Of a stretch of DNA of 15,057 bases, positions 14,561 to 15,057 are shown piece after piece. Made by a program: the position numbers and the translations under genes. Position 1 is the stretch's first letter; every line of letters begins with the position of its first letter. The stretch covers positions 1 to 15,057 of the forward strand of contig JAEWCJ010000462.1 in the NCBI GenBank assembly GCA_023390695.1, read 5' to 3'. This stretch comes from Pseudomonadota bacterium (GTDB lineage Bacteria > Pseudomonadota > Alphaproteobacteria > Rhizobiales > Xanthobacteraceae). A model generated the notes under the pieces. The model was not told where the DNA came from, searched no databases, and saw only the letters and a list, made by a program, of their open reading frames with translations.

Positions 14561-15057
14561 CTATGCGGGCTGCCGGCGTAGCCCGGGCAACTTTGCCGCG
14601 TCTCCGGTTTCGACCGCCACAATGCTTTGCGCCGCGCGGCGCGCCGTATCGGCCATGCCCGGATCGAGGGTGACGAGCGCCGCGACCGTGGCGCCGTCGA
14701 TCAGCAGCGCCAGTTGATGCGTGAGACCGTGCGGATCGCTCGCGCCGGCCTCTTCCGACAATTCGGTCAGTTTGCCCAGAACCGCACGCTTGTGGCGCAA
14801 CGCAGCGCGGCGAATGCTGTCGTCGGATTTGTCGTGCTCGCCGACCGCATTGATGAAGGGGCAGCCACAGAAGCTTTGATCGTTGAACCAGGCTTTGAGG
14901 ATATCGAAGATCCGGACAAGCTTTTCCGAGGCCGGACAGGCCTGTGCATCGATTTCCCGCGCGAACCAGGCGCGCCACGCCTCGCTTTCGGCCTCAAGCA
15001 CCGCTTCGACCAAGCCCTCCTTCGATCCGAATATCTTGTAGAGTGTGGCCTTGGTGG
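14561..15057 (-). CDS. TetR/AcrR-family transcriptional regulator, N-terminus beyond the window
   Basis: 164 codons of a TetR-type repressor whose 5' end lies past the right edge. The first visible residues, TKATLYKIFGSKEGLVEAVL, are the recognition helix and end of the TetR helix-turn-helix (compare the usual 'S..TLY.HF.SKE.L...V'). The rest is the helical ligand-binding domain, including NDQSFCGCPFINAVGEH, a pattern common in one TetR subgroup. Only about the first 25-30 residues should be missing. It converges on bdhA (52-nt gap with no obvious terminator), so its own promoter and probable target gene lie to the right, outside this window. The inducer is unknown. Confidence 0.87.
   Translation of the reverse strand, partial: TKATLYKIFGSKEGLVEAVLEAESEAWRAWFAREIDAQACPASEKLVRIFDILKAWFNDQSFCGCPFINAVGEHDKSDDSIRRAALRHKRAVLGKLTELSEEAGASDPHGLTHQLALLIDGATVAALVTLDPGMADTARRAAQSIVAVETGDAAKLPGLRRQPA

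Overview
The window is GC-rich, densely packed DNA from a Gram-negative bacterium, most likely an alphaproteobacterium of the order Hyphomicrobiales (Bradyrhizobium/Rhodopseudomonas/Pseudolabrys-like). The grounds are the gene families (Bug/Tct transport, 3-hydroxybutyrate dehydrogenase, DUF3772-MscS channel, CobW protein), the frequent GTG starts with overlapping stop codons, and an intergenic palindromic repeat whose spurious translation (GLDPRIH / GLDPAIH) is familiar from this order. The genus is an inference. I see no rRNA, tRNA, CRISPR array, insertion sequence, phage or plasmid gene.

Layout: (1) 2-859, the 3' end of a D-alanyl-D-alanine carboxypeptidase with a Lys-Pro-Ala tail, overlapping (GTGA) a CobW/COG0523 metal-chaperone GTPase (856-2037). 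(2) 2105-4466, a FATP/FadD6-type acyl-CoA synthetase followed 13 nt later by a DUF924 protein. (3) 4564-7614, a complete tripartite tricarboxylate transporter in the order tctC-tctB-tctA. The C/B junction is a GTGA overlap, while the B/A junction is split by a palindromic repeat that also carries a short open frame. (4) 7758-10312, a polysaccharide flippase and a CelD/BcsL-type GNAT protein sharing an ATGA overlap. (5) On the minus strand, a CAP-domain lipoprotein (10343-10873) and a large DUF3772-MscS mechanosensitive channel (11031-13433). (6) 13726-14508, a 3-hydroxybutyrate dehydrogenase, convergent with a TetR-family regulator cut by the right edge.

How the genes fit together: much of the window concerns the cell envelope (peptidoglycan trimming, glycan export and acylation, a CAP lipoprotein, osmotic release). 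The rest is carbon scavenging and storage metabolism (fatty-acid activation, carboxylate uptake, ketone-body/PHB oxidation). These read as separate small operons, not one pathway.

I do not see a clear undescribed multi-gene system. The signals most worth a second look are small: a perfect 26-bp palindrome inside the GNAT gene, the repeat plus short frame wedged between tctB and tctA with a tctA-like start, the isolated flippase/GNAT pair, and an inverted repeat just before the hydroxybutyrate dehydrogenase gene.
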